Source of the DNA: Kaistella gelatinilytica
Lineage (GTDB): Bacteria; Bacteroidota; Bacteroidia; Flavobacteriales; Weeksellaceae
Length of the DNA: 64,000 nucleotides
Assembly (NCBI RefSeq): GCF_015679325.1
Contig: NZ_JADPVI010000001.1
Coordinates: 1,364,001-1,428,000, forward strand
Direction of reading: 5' to 3'
In this document: piece by piece, positions 1 to 8,218 of the stretch
Numbering within the stretch: the first letter of the stretch is position 1
How the letters are laid out: every line of letters begins with the position of its first letter
Program-made: the position numbers and the translations under genes
Notes under the pieces: generated by a model
Databases searched by the model: none
What the model was told of the DNA's origin: nothing
Seen by the model: the letters and a program-made list of their open reading frames with translations, nothing else

Positions 1-1
1 T

Positions 2-409
2 GTTCTACTTTTCGGACAAATCATTCCCATCGTGACGAATGAGAAAACAACTTTAGAGGAAAAGATCGATTTGGCAAGCGAAAAATATTTCGACATTTTA
101 TCAAAAAATCCAAACCTTCCCATTTTTATTCTAAGTGAAATTCAGAAGAAAACTTCCGATATCAAATCAATCCTGCCTTTTGAAAAAGTTTTGAATAATT
201 CAATCATAATCAAACAGATTAAGGAAAGAAAACCCAGAATAGATCCATTTCACTATCTCCTGAATTTTTTGAGCATGACTGCTTTTCCTTTCGTAGTGAA
301 ACCAATTTTACAAAGTTTTGACATCATGAACGACGGTGAATTTCAAAATTTCGTGAAAGAAAGAAAAACCTTAGTTCCAATCTGGATAAAAATGATGTTG
401 AATAATTAA
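2..409 (+). CDS. TetR/AcrR family transcriptional regulator, C-terminal part (5' end outside window)
   Basis: The frame is open from the left edge, so this is the 3' part of a longer gene; an internal GTG at 32 is not a convincing start. The visible ~135 residues are helical, with a VLLFGQIIP-like stretch that fits the helix just after a TetR DNA-binding domain, and no catalytic motif. TetR regulators bind DNA through an N-terminal helix-turn-helix and sense ligands with this C-terminal domain. It lies 13 nt upstream of a complete YbhGFSR-like exporter operon, so it is probably the local repressor, comparable to CecR in E. coli. The DNA-binding half is not visible, so the family call rests on the C-terminus and context. 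Confidence 0.6.
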   Translation, partial: VLLFGQIIPIVTNEKTTLEEKIDLASEKYFDILSKNPNLPIFILSEIQKKTSDIKSILPFEKVLNNSIIIKQIKERKPRIDPFHYLLNFLSMTAFPFVVKPILQSFDIMNDGEFQNFVKERKTLVPIWIKMMLNN

Positions 410-422
410 AATTATTACGGCA

Positions 423-1670
423 ATGAAAATTTTAAAATACTTATTTCTCCTCCTCTTCTTCTCTGTTAACTCACAAACATTGACTTTAGAAGAATGTTAC
501 GGTTTGGCGAAACAGAATTATCCGCTTATCAAACGTCACGATCTCATTGCGAAAACCAAAGAATACAATCTTCAGAATGTAACAAAAGGTTGGCTTCCAC
601 AAATCCAGATTATTGGACAGGCAACTTATCAAAATGATGTTACGCAAATTCCGTTCAAACTTCCTAATCTCAACATCGATCCTGTAAGTAAAGATCAATA
701 TAAAGTCTATGCAGATGTTCAGCAGAATATTTATGACGGTGGAATGATCGCCAATCAAAAGAAAATAGCAACCATTAATTCTGAAATCGAACTGCAAAAA
801 ACAGAAGTCGAAACCAATCAACTGGAATTGAGAATCAACCAAATTTATTTCGGAATTCTACAAACCAACGAACAGCTTCAACAAACAGAACTCACCAAAT
901 CCAATATCACAAACGGATTAAAAAAAGCTGAAGCACAATTAGAAAACGGCATTATTTACAGAAGCAACGTAGATGTTCTAAAAGCACAATTAGTCAATCT
1001 GCAGCAGAAACAATTGGAACTTCTATCGATTAAAAAGAGTTTTCTCCAAATGCTTTCCCTTTTCATTAACAAAAATTTAGAGGAAAACACGATACTTTTA
1101 AAACCTGAAAAAATCCTCATTCAAGATGAGAATAGACGTGCAGAACTAAAACTTTTCGATTTACAAAAACTCGGTTTAGAACAGCAGAAATCTAACATCA
1201 ACTCGAAAAACACTCCAAAATTAGGTGCGTTTTTTCAAGGTGGTTACGGAAAACCAAGTTTTAATATGTTGAAAAATGAATTCGATGTTTTTTATATTGG
1301 CGGTCTGCGTTTGAATATTCCAATTTCTGGATTTTATACCAAGAAAAATGATTTGGCTTTAGTAGAAACTCAACAACAGGAAATCGAGGTACAGAAAGAA
1401 AACTTCCTTTTCAATCAGCAATTTCAAACCATTCAGAACAATAATGACCTTGATAAAATCCAGCAATTGATTGAGAAAGATGATGAACTTGTTTTATTAC
1501 GAGAAAGCATCAAAAAAGCATCTTTAGCACAACTGGAAAACGGCGTTATTACAACGAACGATTATCTCCGCGAAGTGAATGAATTGGATCGCGCAAAAAA
1601 CCAAAAAATCACGCACGAGATTCAATATCTTTTAACGCAATATAACCTGAAAGCACAACTGAATCAGTGA
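423..1670 (+). CDS. TolC family outer membrane efflux protein
   Basis: Outer-membrane channel component of a tripartite exporter. The 415-residue protein has a signal peptide (about residues 1-18, ending VNSQ), then LTLEECYGLAKQNYPLI, the typical opening helix of OEP/TolC repeats. Long amphipathic Gln/Glu/Leu-rich coiled-coil helices alternate with short beta segments (YADVQQNIYDGG and FYIGGLRLNIPISG), as in the two structural repeats of TolC. Length matches the family. It starts 13 nt after the TetR gene and precedes the adaptor gene, so it should form the exit duct for the ABC pump encoded downstream. Confidence 0.9.
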   Translation: MKILKYLFLLLFFSVNSQTLTLEECYGLAKQNYPLIKRHDLIAKTKEYNLQNVTKGWLPQIQIIGQATYQNDVTQIPFKLPNLNIDPVSKDQYKVYADVQQNIYDGGMIANQKKIATINSEIELQKTEVETNQLELRINQIYFGILQTNEQLQQTELTKSNITNGLKKAEAQLENGIIYRSNVDVLKAQLVNLQQKQLELLSIKKSFLQMLSLFINKNLEENTILLKPEKILIQDENRRAELKLFDLQKLGLEQQKSNINSKNTPKLGAFFQGGYGKPSFNMLKNEFDVFYIGGLRLNIPISGFYTKKNDLALVETQQQEIEVQKENFLFNQQFQTIQNNNDLDKIQQLIEKDDELVLLRESIKKASLAQLENGVITTNDYLREVNELDRAKNQKITHEIQYLLTQYNLKAQLNQ

Positions 1671-1671
1671 T

Positions 1672-1706
1672 TGAGTATTTGAGTATTTGAGTATTTGAGT
1701 ATTTGA
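1672..1706 (+). repeat. Short tandem repeat, unit GAGTATTT
   Basis: About four head-to-tail copies of an 8-nt unit (GAGTATTT) directly follow the stop codon of the TolC-like gene, inside the exporter operon. A related GAGTATTT phrase recurs near 4708 after the second ATPase gene. I see no coding potential. It looks like slipped-strand expansion of an intergenic filler motif. Confidence 0.7.
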
Positions 1707-1744
1707 AAATTAAATGAAGACCTCCTTAATAAAAAAAATATCCG

Positions 1745-2716
1745 ATGAAAATATATATATTACTTGTAGCAATTCTTTCTCTTGCTTCCTGCAATAATTC
1801 AGATTATAACTACGATGCTTCCGGAACTTTTGAGGCCGATGAAATCTTGGTTACGGCGAAAGCAAATGGAACCATTCTGCATCTTAATGTAGAAGAAGGA
1901 CAAAATTTGAAGCTCAATGAAAAAGTTGGAGAAATTGATCCTAAAAGTGTAGAATTACAAAAAGATCAAGTCGTCGCAAGCATCGACGCCATCGACCAAA
2001 AAACAAATTCTGCGCTACCACAAATTCAGGTTTTGCAATCCCAGATTTCCGGCCAATCTGCGAATATCGGCGTTCTTCAGGAACAACTTCAAAATGCGGT
2101 GCGGGAAAGAAACAGAACAGCGAATTTAGTGGCGAAAGATGCTGCAACAAAAAAACAACTCGATGATGCAAACGGACAAATTAAAGTCATTCAAAAACAA
2201 ATTTCTGCCGCTCAAAGTCAGTTGAGTGTTTTGAAGCAACAAATTTCTACCACTAAAGAAAATGTCTCGATTCAAAACCGCGCAATTTTAAGTGAAAGAA
2301 AACCGACCGAAAAAAAGATCGCACAAATCGATGAACAGTTGAAAAACAACACGATCGAAAGTCCAATCTCTGGAATGGTTTTGACGAAATATTTAAATCA
2401 GGGCGAATTTGCAGTTGTTGGAAAACCAATTTTCAAAATGGCGAATTTAGATTTGATGACTTTAAAATCATTTGTTACAGGTGATCAATTGCCCCAAATA
2501 AAAATCGGACAGAAAGTAAAAGTGCTCATCGATGCAGGTAACGGAAAAACCAAAGATTTTCCCGGAACGATTTACTGGATCAGTTCAAAAGCTGAATTCA
2601 CGCCAAAAACCATTCAAACCAAGAACGAAAGAGCAAATTTAGTTTATGCCGTAAAAATTCACGTAAAAAATGATGGCTTCCTCAAAATTGGAATGTATGG
2701 CGACGTGAAATTTTAA
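1745..2716 (+). CDS. HlyD/YbhG-like periplasmic adaptor lipoprotein
   Basis: Membrane fusion protein linking an inner-membrane ABC transporter to the TolC-like channel. A lipobox LSLASC with Cys16 predicts lipid anchoring. A biotinyl-lipoyl-like half motif (TILHLNVEEGQNL) near residue 45 pairs with the returning strand around IESPISGMVLTKYLNQGE, with a long coiled-coil hairpin (about residues 75-205) between them. The C-terminal beta domain contains FPGTIYWISSKAEFTPK, characteristic of the YbhG/HlyD_D23 group. Length (323 aa) is usual. It belongs to the same operon as the flanking genes. Confidence 0.9.
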   Translation: MKIYILLVAILSLASCNNSDYNYDASGTFEADEILVTAKANGTILHLNVEEGQNLKLNEKVGEIDPKSVELQKDQVVASIDAIDQKTNSALPQIQVLQSQISGQSANIGVLQEQLQNAVRERNRTANLVAKDAATKKQLDDANGQIKVIQKQISAAQSQLSVLKQQISTTKENVSIQNRAILSERKPTEKKIAQIDEQLKNNTIESPISGMVLTKYLNQGEFAVVGKPIFKMANLDLMTLKSFVTGDQLPQIKIGQKVKVLIDAGNGKTKDFPGTIYWISSKAEFTPKTIQTKNERANLVYAVKIHVKNDGFLKIGMYGDVKF

Positions 2717-2752
2717 CTGTCAATTGTCAACTTTCAATTATCCACTAAAAAA

Positions 2753-3724
2753 ATGAAATCAATAATCGTCAACAACCTAACAAAAACCTACGGCAAAGGC
2801 AAAGAAAAAGTCCTTGCTGTTGATGATGTGAGTTTTGATGTCGGTACTGGCGAAATCTTCGGATTGATTGGTCCAGACGGAGCGGGAAAAACTTCCATCT
2901 TTAGGATGTTGACAACGGTACTTCTCCCCGATTTCGGTTCTGCTTCGATTGAAAATTTAGATATGGTAAAAGATTATAAAGAGATCAGGAAAATTTTGGG
3001 ATATATGCCGGGAAGATTTTCTCTTTACCAGGATTTAACGATTGAAGAAAATCTGGAATTTTTTGCCAGTGTTTTTAATACTACGATTGAAGAAAACTAC
3101 GATTTAATCAAAGATATTTATATTCAAATTGAACCTTTTAAAAATCGAAGAGCGGGGAAATTATCGGGAGGAATGAAACAGAAACTGGCTTTGTGTTGCG
3201 CCTTAATTCACAAACCGAAAGTTTTATTTCTGGACGAACCAACAACCGGAGTTGATCCTGTTTCAAGAAAAGAATTCTGGGAAATGTTGCAGCGTTTAAA
3301 ATTACAGGGAATCACAATGATCGTCGCAACTCCTTACATGGATGAAGCAGCGTTGTGCGACCGAATCGCTTTAATTCAAAACGGAAAAATCCTCTCCATT
3401 GACACGCCGGAAAACATCAGTAATTCTTATCCAGATTATATTTTTGAAGTAAAAGCAGGTAAAAATTCCAAAGTTTTAAAAGCTTTAGAACAGTTTGACC
3501 AAAAGAAAAATGTTTACGCTTACGGCGAATTTGTCCATTTGACCATAGACAAAAACGAAAGTTTTTCAGAGCAGAAAGTCGTAGAATATTTAAAAAAAGA
3601 AGGATTTAAAAATATAGAGATCAATATTGTAAAAGCCAGTATTGAAGATAGTTTTATCCGTTTATTGTCTCATAACTCGAACCATAAACCAAAATATTTA
3701 AACACATCAATCACATTAGTTTAG
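2753..3724 (+). CDS. ABC transporter ATP-binding protein, first of two (YbhF N-half-like)
   Basis: Nucleotide-binding subunit of the exporter. Walker A GPDGAGKTS lies at about residues 40-48, the signature LSGGMKQK near 138, Walker B VLFLDEPTTGVDP near 158, and the switch region ends in ATPYMDEAALC, where Thr-Pro replaces the usual Thr-His. The ATPase domain is followed by a ~90-residue tail ending in an unusual NSNHKPKYLNTS stretch, encoded by DNA that takes part in an inverted repeat. In E. coli YbhF two such ATPases are fused; here they are separate genes. It should pair with the next ATPase. Confidence 0.9.
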   Translation: MKSIIVNNLTKTYGKGKEKVLAVDDVSFDVGTGEIFGLIGPDGAGKTSIFRMLTTVLLPDFGSASIENLDMVKDYKEIRKILGYMPGRFSLYQDLTIEENLEFFASVFNTTIEENYDLIKDIYIQIEPFKNRRAGKLSGGMKQKLALCCALIHKPKVLFLDEPTTGVDPVSRKEFWEMLQRLKLQGITMIVATPYMDEAALCDRIALIQNGKILSIDTPENISNSYPDYIFEVKAGKNSKVLKALEQFDQKKNVYAYGEFVHLTIDKNESFSEQKVVEYLKKEGFKNIEINIVKASIEDSFIRLLSHNSNHKPKYLNTSITLV

Positions 3725-3838
3725 TAACAACATGCTGTATAAAAGTCCACAGAAGCGGCTGAAAATGAAAGATTTTTTAAAACTAATGTGAGCTAAATAG
3801 TTACCGTTACAGGACCTAACTTCTGTGACTAATGTGTT
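3705..3838. repeat. Inverted-repeat intergenic spacer between the two ATPase genes
   Basis: CACATTAGTTT at the very 3' end of the first ATPase gene is mirrored by AAAACTAATGTG about 65 nt downstream, and an ACTAATGTGTTTGAA phrase recurs before the next gene. The spacer could fold into a long hairpin inside the polycistronic message. The repeat reaches into the coding sequence and supplies the last residues of the first ATPase, which suggests insertion of a repeat element that changed the C-terminus. Confidence 0.5.
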
Positions 3839-3881
3839 TGAACCGTCCTAATTGAAGAAGAAAGAAGTTGAATCAGAAATA

Positions 3882-4634
3882 ATGAATTCAGAAAATCAAA
3901 ATATCGCCATTAAAGCAGAAAATATCACCAAAAGTTTTGGGGATTTTACCGCCGTTGATCACATCAGTTTTGAAGTGACAAAAGGAGAAATTTTTGGATT
4001 CCTCGGTGCAAACGGTGCCGGAAAAACCACAGCGATGAGAATGTTCAGCGGACTTTCAATTCCAACTTCCGGAACTGCGACTGTTGCAGGTTTTGATGTT
4101 TATAAAGAAACCGAAAAGATCAAAAAAAGCATCGGTTATATGAGTCAAAAATTTTCTTTGTACAATAATTTAACCGTCAAAGAAAACCTCAATTTCTTCG
4201 GTGGAATCTACGGAATCCCCAGAAAAGAATTAAAAACGAAAGGCGAATCACTGCTCCATGAACTCGGTCTGGAAAAGGAAAAGAACAAATTGGTTTCAGA
4301 ACTTCCTTTGGGTTGGAAACAGAAACTGGCTTTCTCCGTCGCAATCTTCCACGAACCCGAAATTGTATTTTTAGATGAACCAACTGGCGGCGTTGATCCT
4401 GTAACGCGCCGACAATTTTGGAATATGATTTACGAAGCTTCCGATCGTGGAATCACCATTTTCGTTACGACGCATTACATGGACGAAGCCGAATATTGTG
4501 ACCGGGTTTCCATAATGGTAGATGGAAAAATTGCAGCTTTAGATACGCCGGCAAATTTGAAAAAACAATTCAAAGCAAAAAATATGGACGAGGTTTTTTA
4601 TGAATTAGCGAGAGGAGCGAAACGGGTGGAATGA
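3882..4634 (+). CDS. ABC transporter ATP-binding protein, second of two (YbhF C-half-like)
   Basis: Second nucleotide-binding subunit. Walker A GANGAGKTT is near residue 41, Walker B IVFLDEPTGGVDP near 160, and the H-loop TTHYMDEAEYCDR is intact. The ABC signature is degenerate: ELPLGWKQKL in place of LSGGQ-type residues, so one composite ATP site may be impaired. I chose the ATG at 3882; an in-frame TTG at 3852 would add ten charged residues. At 250 aa it is a bare ATPase domain. Context makes it the heterodimer partner of the preceding ATPase. Confidence 0.88.
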   Translation: MNSENQNIAIKAENITKSFGDFTAVDHISFEVTKGEIFGFLGANGAGKTTAMRMFSGLSIPTSGTATVAGFDVYKETEKIKKSIGYMSQKFSLYNNLTVKENLNFFGGIYGIPRKELKTKGESLLHELGLEKEKNKLVSELPLGWKQKLAFSVAIFHEPEIVFLDEPTGGVDPVTRRQFWNMIYEASDRGITIFVTTHYMDEAEYCDRVSIMVDGKIAALDTPANLKKQFKAKNMDEVFYELARGAKRVE

Positions 4635-4720
4635 GTAATGAGTAATGGGTAATGGGTAATGGGAAATGAGTAATTGGGTATTTGGGTAATTGAGTTATTG
4701 GCTATTTGAGTATTTATTTA
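4635..4720 (+). repeat. Degenerate tandem repeat (GAGTAATGGGTAAT / GGGTATTT units)
   Basis: The spacer after the second ATPase gene is a run of imperfect 7-9 nt units (GAGTAAT, GGGTAAT, GGGAAAT, GGGTATTT, GAGTATTT). It contains stops in all plus-strand frames and no gene. The sequence style matches the repeat at 1672, so both may come from the same type of slippage-prone filler. Confidence 0.6.
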
Positions 4721-4770
4721 AAATCTCTAATCATCAAGTCCAATTTATCACTCATTAATAATTGAAAGAA

Positions 4771-5871
4771 ATGAAGCAACTTATCACCTTTGTAAAAAAA
4801 GAATTCTGGCACGTTTTGCGTGACAGAAGAACATTGTTGATTCTTTTCGGAATGCCGGTTGTACAGATTTTACTCTTCGGTTTTGCCTTAAGCACGGAAG
4901 TCAAAAACACAAAAATTGGTATTTTAGATCAAGATAAATCCCAAAATTCCATTGAACTGATTTCGAAAATTAATGCCAATCAATATTTCGACGTTGACAA
5001 AAATTTAAAATCCATCGACGAAGCCGAAGACGCTTTCAAAGGCGGAAAAATAAAAATGATTCTCGTCATTCCAGCACAGTTTTCCCAAAATATCATCAGT
5101 GGAAAAAAAGCACAACTCCAATTAATCACCGACGGAACCGACCTTAATCTAGCAAATCAGATCTATAATTTCATGTCGAATATCGTCATGGATTTTTATG
5201 AACAACAAACTTTACAACCAACTTCCGGCGTTCAACCCGAAATCCGAATGCTTTACAATCCGCAGCTGAAGGGCGCTCCGAATTTCGTTCCCGGCGTCAT
5301 GGCATTCATCCTTTTAATTATTTGCGTTTTAATGACCGCCATCGCAATCGTTCGCGAAAAAGAATCCGGAACCATGGAAATATTGCTCGTTTCGCCCATG
5401 AAACCTTATATTATTATTTTAGCCAAAGCAATTCCCTACTTCATTTTATCGATGATTATTTTAGTTTCCATCCTCATTTTGAGCGTCACCGTTCTCGATT
5501 TACCCATCAAAGGAAACCTCTTTTTACTCTTCGTAATCAGCATTATTTTCATCATCACCAATCTTTTGATCGGCATCGTCATCTCAATTCTCACCGACAC
5601 GCAACAAACCGCAATGCTCATTTCCCTCGTCGGAACCATGCTTCCAACGCTCATGTTAAGCGGTTTTATGTTCCCCGTAGAAAACATGCCGGTTCCTCTA
5701 CAAATGGTCGGAAACCTCATCCCCGCAAAATGGTATTACGAAATCGTAAAAAATATTATGATCAAAGGAACCGGCTTAGAAGTAGTCTGGAAACACGTTC
5801 TCGTCCTTTTCGGAATGATGGTTTTTCTGTTCGTAGTCGCCGTGAAAAAATTTAAAATACGATTAGAATGA
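4771..5871 (+). CDS. ABC-2 family permease (YbhS-like)
   Basis: Inner-membrane permease of the exporter. It has one N-terminal membrane helix (LLILFGMPVVQILLFGFAL), a ~140-residue extracytoplasmic domain, then five helices from about residue 175, the ABC2_membrane_3 topology. VREKESGTMEILLVSPM lies in the expected cytoplasmic loop, and the GFMFPVENMP and IPAKWYYEIVKN stretches are typical of YbhS/YbhR. The ATG at 4771 is preferred over an in-frame TTG at 4762. It is expected to dimerise with the next permease. Confidence 0.9.
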   Translation: MKQLITFVKKEFWHVLRDRRTLLILFGMPVVQILLFGFALSTEVKNTKIGILDQDKSQNSIELISKINANQYFDVDKNLKSIDEAEDAFKGGKIKMILVIPAQFSQNIISGKKAQLQLITDGTDLNLANQIYNFMSNIVMDFYEQQTLQPTSGVQPEIRMLYNPQLKGAPNFVPGVMAFILLIICVLMTAIAIVREKESGTMEILLVSPMKPYIIILAKAIPYFILSMIILVSILILSVTVLDLPIKGNLFLLFVISIIFIITNLLIGIVISILTDTQQTAMLISLVGTMLPTLMLSGFMFPVENMPVPLQMVGNLIPAKWYYEIVKNIMIKGTGLEVVWKHVLVLFGMMVFLFVVAVKKFKIRLE

Positions 5872-5889
5872 CAAATTGTAATTTTTATT

Positions 5890-6000
5890 TGGGCAGACAT
5901 TTCCGCCTTCCACTCCCGCTTTTTTTATCGCTGACTTAGTTTCGACAGGCTCAACTACCCCACCAATAAAAAAGAGCTCCGTTCAAGTCGGGCTGCAGAT
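5890..6000. repeat. Intergenic repeat-like element between the two permease genes
   Basis: The 265-nt spacer between the permease genes holds a locally GC-richer block with three recognisable phrases: TTTCCGCCTTCCACTCCCGC, TTTCGACAGGCTCAACTACC and AGAGCTCCGTTCAAGTCGGG. The middle phrase resembles short repeats found in many bacterial genomes, and the first resembles part of the element at 39184-39305. I see no protein-coding or tRNA structure. Calling it a dispersed repeat is partly from memory of such motifs and needs genome-wide counting. Confidence 0.45.
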
Positions 6001-6136
6001 TTATTATAAAATAAAAATTTAGGATAAAATTAAAATTTTTTCAGAAAGAAATTTAAACTCTATGACCTTTTGTAAACTTTTGAAAAGCTCGAAAAAATAA
6101 AACTTTTGTGACTTTTGTGGTCAAAAAAAATTAAAA

Positions 6137-7258
6137 ATGTTCAGAACACTTTCCATATTGATCAAAAAAGAATTCCTGCAAATATTCAGGAACAAATCAA
6201 TTTTGGCGATCATTTTCGTCATGCCTGTTATTCAATTGGTCATTCTTCCTTTGGCGGCAAACTATGAAATAAAAGACATCAAAATCGCCGTCGTCGATCA
6301 TGACAAATCAACACAATCCCGCGAACTCATTCGAAAAATAAGTGCGTCCGGATATTTTAAAATTGTAGAATACGGTGAAAATTACAACACCGCTTATCAG
6401 GAAATCGAAAAAGACAAAGCCGATCTGATTTTAGAAATCCCCAATAATTTCGAGAAAGATCTTGTACGTGAAAACAATGAAAAGGTTTTAGTTGCTATCA
6501 ATGCCATCAACGGAACAAAAGCCGGACTTTCCGCGAGTTATTTAGGTCAAATTTTACAGAATAATCAGCAAGTTCAGTTAGAGATGTCTCCCGAATTAGA
6601 ATCGGCCAAGAAAATTTCAGGCTTAGAAGTCGTACCGACGTTTTGGTTTAATAAAAATTACAATTACCGACTTTCCTTGGTTCCGGGAATTCTTGCTTTT
6701 TTGGTGACTTTAATCAGCGGTTATTTGGCAGCTTTAAATATCGTTCAGGAAAAGGAAATCGGCACCATCGAACAGATCAATGTTTCCCCGATTAAGAAAA
6801 GAGATTTCATTTTAGGAAAACTCATCCCGTTTTGGATTCTGGCAATGGTCGCTTTCACCATCGGACTTTTGGTGACTATTTTCGTTTACAAAATCCAGAT
6901 GCAGGGAAGTTTTCTCTTGCTCTACGGATTCATTTCAGTTTATCTCGTCACGATTTTGGGAATGGGACTTTTGGCTTCAGTTTACAGTGAAACCCAACAA
7001 CAAGCTATGTTTATGGTTTTCTTCTTTATGATGATCTTCATTCTCATGAGCGGACTTTTCACGCCAACCGAAAGTATGGCAGATTGGGCAATATATATTG
7101 CGTATGTAAATCCAGTCACCTACGGAGTTGATGGCGTTCGTTTAATTATGCTAAAAAACAGCGGTTTCAAGGATCTTTTACCGCACTTTGCATTTATTAC
7201 TGGATTAGGATTTGTGGTGATTACTTGGGCGGTTTTACGGTACAGAAAAACGAATTAG
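6137..7258 (+). CDS. ABC-2 family permease (YbhR-like)
   Basis: Second permease of the exporter. It has the same layout as the gene before it: first helix around ILAIIFVMPVIQLVILPLA, a periplasmic domain to about residue 170, and five more helices. The conserved loop VQEKEIGTIEQINVSPIKK and the SGLFTPTESM and YVNPVTYGVDGVRLI segments identify the ABC2_membrane_3 family. It ends the exporter operon, which then gives way to two unrelated small genes. Confidence 0.9.
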   Translation: MFRTLSILIKKEFLQIFRNKSILAIIFVMPVIQLVILPLAANYEIKDIKIAVVDHDKSTQSRELIRKISASGYFKIVEYGENYNTAYQEIEKDKADLILEIPNNFEKDLVRENNEKVLVAINAINGTKAGLSASYLGQILQNNQQVQLEMSPELESAKKISGLEVVPTFWFNKNYNYRLSLVPGILAFLVTLISGYLAALNIVQEKEIGTIEQINVSPIKKRDFILGKLIPFWILAMVAFTIGLLVTIFVYKIQMQGSFLLLYGFISVYLVTILGMGLLASVYSETQQQAMFMVFFFMMIFILMSGLFTPTESMADWAIYIAYVNPVTYGVDGVRLIMLKNSGFKDLLPHFAFITGLGFVVITWAVLRYRKTN

Positions 7259-7305
7259 ATATTGGATGTTAGATGTTAGAAAACTTTAATTAAAATTTAG
7301 AAATC

Positions 7306-7677
7306 ATGAAAAAAACAATACTTTTGATCATCCTCATTCTTTTCGGGGCAGTGACGCTTTTTATGAGCAGCTCCGTTCTTTTTGATTGGTTTGGAATCAG
7401 AGCCAAAGAAGGAAATTTCGTTCCGCTCGTTGTTTGGGCAAACTGGCTTTGTGGAATTCTTTATTTAATCACAGCATATGCGATTTTAAAAAATCAATCC
7501 TGGGCAAAACTTCCTTTAATTATTTCTCTCGTGATTTTGGTAATCGCCTACATCGGCTTATTTATTCATATCAATAACGGTGAATTGTATGAAACAAAGA
7601 CGATCGGAGCAATGGCTTTCCGAATGATCGTCACCGCACTATTTCTTTTTACAACTATCAAAATTTTAAAAAAATGA
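7306..7677 (+). CDS. Small four-helix membrane protein, unknown function
   Basis: A 123-residue very hydrophobic protein with four predicted membrane segments (about residues 4-22, 41-62, 68-88 and 100-118). I recognise no domain. Its stop codon overlaps the ATG of the next gene (ATGA), so the two are translationally coupled and probably work together. The next gene encodes a lipoprotein with potential metal ligands, so a role in envelope metal handling is possible but unproven. Confidence 0.75.
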   Translation: MKKTILLIILILFGAVTLFMSSSVLFDWFGIRAKEGNFVPLVVWANWLCGILYLITAYAILKNQSWAKLPLIISLVILVIAYIGLFIHINNGELYETKTIGAMAFRMIVTALFLFTTIKILKK

Positions 7678-8171
7678 AAAAATTAATTTTATCTGCAATC
7701 TTAGGATTGGCAATCCTAGTTTCTTGTGAGAAAAAACAAGAAACCGTAACCGACGAAAATAACAACATGGCAAAAACAGAACGTAATGCTTCTGAAGAAC
7801 ATGCAACCGAAGATCATGAAAAATCTGAAGACCACGATAAATCCGTAAAACTGGAATTAAATAAAGGTGAAAAGTGGCCCGTAAATAACGAAATGAAACC
7901 TTTCATCACCGAAACAGAAACTTTGCTTAACAGTTACAAACCCGAAAATGGTGATTATAAAATGTTGGCAACGAATCTGAATGCTGCGAATGAAAAACTG
8001 GTAAAAAGCTGCACCATGACAGGAACGCCACATGAGAATTTACACGTTTGGTTAGCGCCCCACATGAAAGAAATCGAAAAATTACAAAAGGCAGATAATA
8101 GAGAAGACGCCAATAAAATTGTGGGTGAATTGAAGGAATCCATGGAAAAATACCATGAATATTTTAACTAA
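7674..8171 (+). CDS. Putative metal-binding lipoprotein, unknown function
   Basis: A 165-residue lipoprotein with a lipobox (AILVSC) and a linker rich in Glu, Asp, His and Lys (EEHATEDHEKSEDHDKS) at about residues 40-58. The folded part contains CTMTGTPHENLHVWLAPHM, a cluster of Cys, Met and His that could bind a soft metal such as copper. It overlaps the upstream membrane-protein gene by 4 nt. The function is inferred only from the ligand-rich motif. Confidence 0.7.
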   Translation: MKKLILSAILGLAILVSCEKKQETVTDENNNMAKTERNASEEHATEDHEKSEDHDKSVKLELNKGEKWPVNNEMKPFITETETLLNSYKPENGDYKMLATNLNAANEKLVKSCTMTGTPHENLHVWLAPHMKEIEKLQKADNREDANKIVGELKESMEKYHEYFN

Positions 8172-8180
8172 AATTTTTTA

Positions 8181-8218
8181 GAATAAACCTTCGGAGAAAT
8201 CTGGAGGTTTATTCGTTT
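8181..8218. terminator. Bidirectional terminator between lipoprotein gene and mazG
   Basis: Ten-bp arms GAATAAACCT and AGGTTTATTC flank a 14-nt loop, with T-rich tracts on both sides. The hairpin lies between convergent genes and overlaps the last codons of mazG. Confidence 0.75.

Noticed and set aside
1672..1706. CRISPR-like array
   Set aside because: Units of 8 nt without spacers; a simple tandem repeat, not repeat-spacer structure.
5322..5855. 177-codon plus-strand frame overlapping the YbhS-like permease gene
   Set aside because: Very His/Arg/Asn-rich product with no domain, entirely within a well-supported membrane protein gene in another frame.
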